A DNA stretch of 64,000 nucleotides from Himantopus leucocephalus (lineage: Eukaryota > Chordata > Aves > Charadriiformes > Recurvirostridae), in NCBI GenBank assembly GCA_003993805.1, contig RSEF01000003.1:65022291-65086290 (forward strand), in the 5' to 3' direction. Within the stretch, counting starts at the first letter, position 1, and each line of letters starts with the position of its first letter. This document shows positions 63,538 through 64,000 of this stretch, piece by piece. The notes under the pieces are model-generated. The model was not told the origin of the DNA, searched no databases, and saw only the letters and a program-made list of their open reading frames with translations. The translations under genes and the position numbers were made by a program.

Positions 63538-64000
63538 ACTGAGTCACAAAACTCTGCCAGTTTCCAAACCTCACAGCTCTTTCAGGAGCGTACAAGCCAA
63601 GTAAAATGGCTTTTGTTAAAATCTAGCCACTATACCTCGAAATAAGAGTACTGATTCACTGAGAAAGCCTAATTACTGGAGTACAGAATAGTTCTGAATG
63701 TACAGGTTCCACCTTTGCTTCTGTATGGACAATTGCAAGTGATCACAGTATCAGCGATGGTCAAGTTTACCTATGATTAGGATGGATTGGACATAGGTGG
63801 ACAAGTTCAGTTTTAAAATTATTGCCTTTCAGTTACAAAAACTAGAGACATTTTCATTAGTTTATTTTATCAATACCACAGTTTGGAAACATACTATGAT
63901 TTATTATAAGTTTCTGGCTCTACCTTTTCTATGTTGCCCATAAACATATCATATGTTCCCCATGCAGCGCTACAGGCTTGGGGCGGAGTGGCTTGAAAGC

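Larger units (their letters stand above)
59331..64000 (-). other. LAMA2: LAMA2 intron (partial), upstream of the first visible exon
   Basis: Non-coding sequence up to the right window edge. It contains a TTA repeat next to the acceptor (59372-59400), a plus-strand CR1 (59641-59878), a long ancient minus-strand CR1-type LINE (about 59885-62130) and a perfect hairpin (63510-63537). I saw no laminin exon between 59331 and 64000, so the preceding exon is beyond the edge. Confidence 0.75.

Noticed and set aside
1..64000. CRISPR arrays, operons, tRNA/rRNA genes, prophage or toxin-antitoxin modules
   Set aside because: None seen; splice-site-bounded laminin exons and CR1/LTR repeats show vertebrate nuclear DNA, and no regularly spaced direct repeats or cloverleaf structures were found by eye.

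Overview
The window looks like bird nuclear DNA. It is AT-rich and intron-dominated, with CR1 LINE 3' ends carrying the avian tail (repeated ATTCTATG-type units after a TTCCAACC block) and long terminal repeats of families common in birds. I see no bacterial, organellar or exogenous viral gene. The species cannot be fixed from the sequence; the bird assignment rests on the repeats and on an orthologous vertebrate gene.

The one real gene is on the minus strand: a central short-arm segment of the laminin alpha-2 chain (LAMA2). Seven coding exons were placed with splice sites and consistent phases. In transcription order they are 59170-59330, 55323-55463, 53779-53952, 21349-21560, 15125-15236, 11188-11301 and 4560-4687. 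They encode laminin-EGF (LE) modules, then a laminin IV (L4) globular domain split across several exons, then the LE module that resumes after L4. Reading frames join exactly across every neighbouring pair except 53779-53952 to 21349-21560. There, about 30 L4 residues are missing, so one phase-0/phase-0 exon must lie in the 32-kb interval 21561-53778. I could not find it; it may be in the 100-N assembly gap at 21926-22025, which is only 365 bp upstream of the next exon. The gene continues beyond both window edges, and its start and end are not here.

The rest is intron, layered with repeats of different ages. Younger CR1 3' ends lie at 21884-22129 (an inverted pair around the gap), 31016-31226, 33090-33155 and 59641-59878. 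Two divergent copies of one ERV-type LTR lie in inverted orientation at 26035-27057 and 31239-31968, and a deleted LTR of another avian family is at 45465-45740. A much older CR1-type LINE of more than 2 kb lies on the minus strand at about 59885-62130, with related 3' tails near 30002 and 38840. Microsatellites, short tandem duplications, two perfect 12-bp hairpins and a G-rich quadruplex-type motif are also present.

The most notable non-genic structure is a CpG-enriched block at about 43440-43690 in the large AT-rich intron. It is followed by a perfect TATA-box string and then the G-rich run, and could be an internal promoter or enhancer. I found no convincing undescribed multi-gene system in this window.
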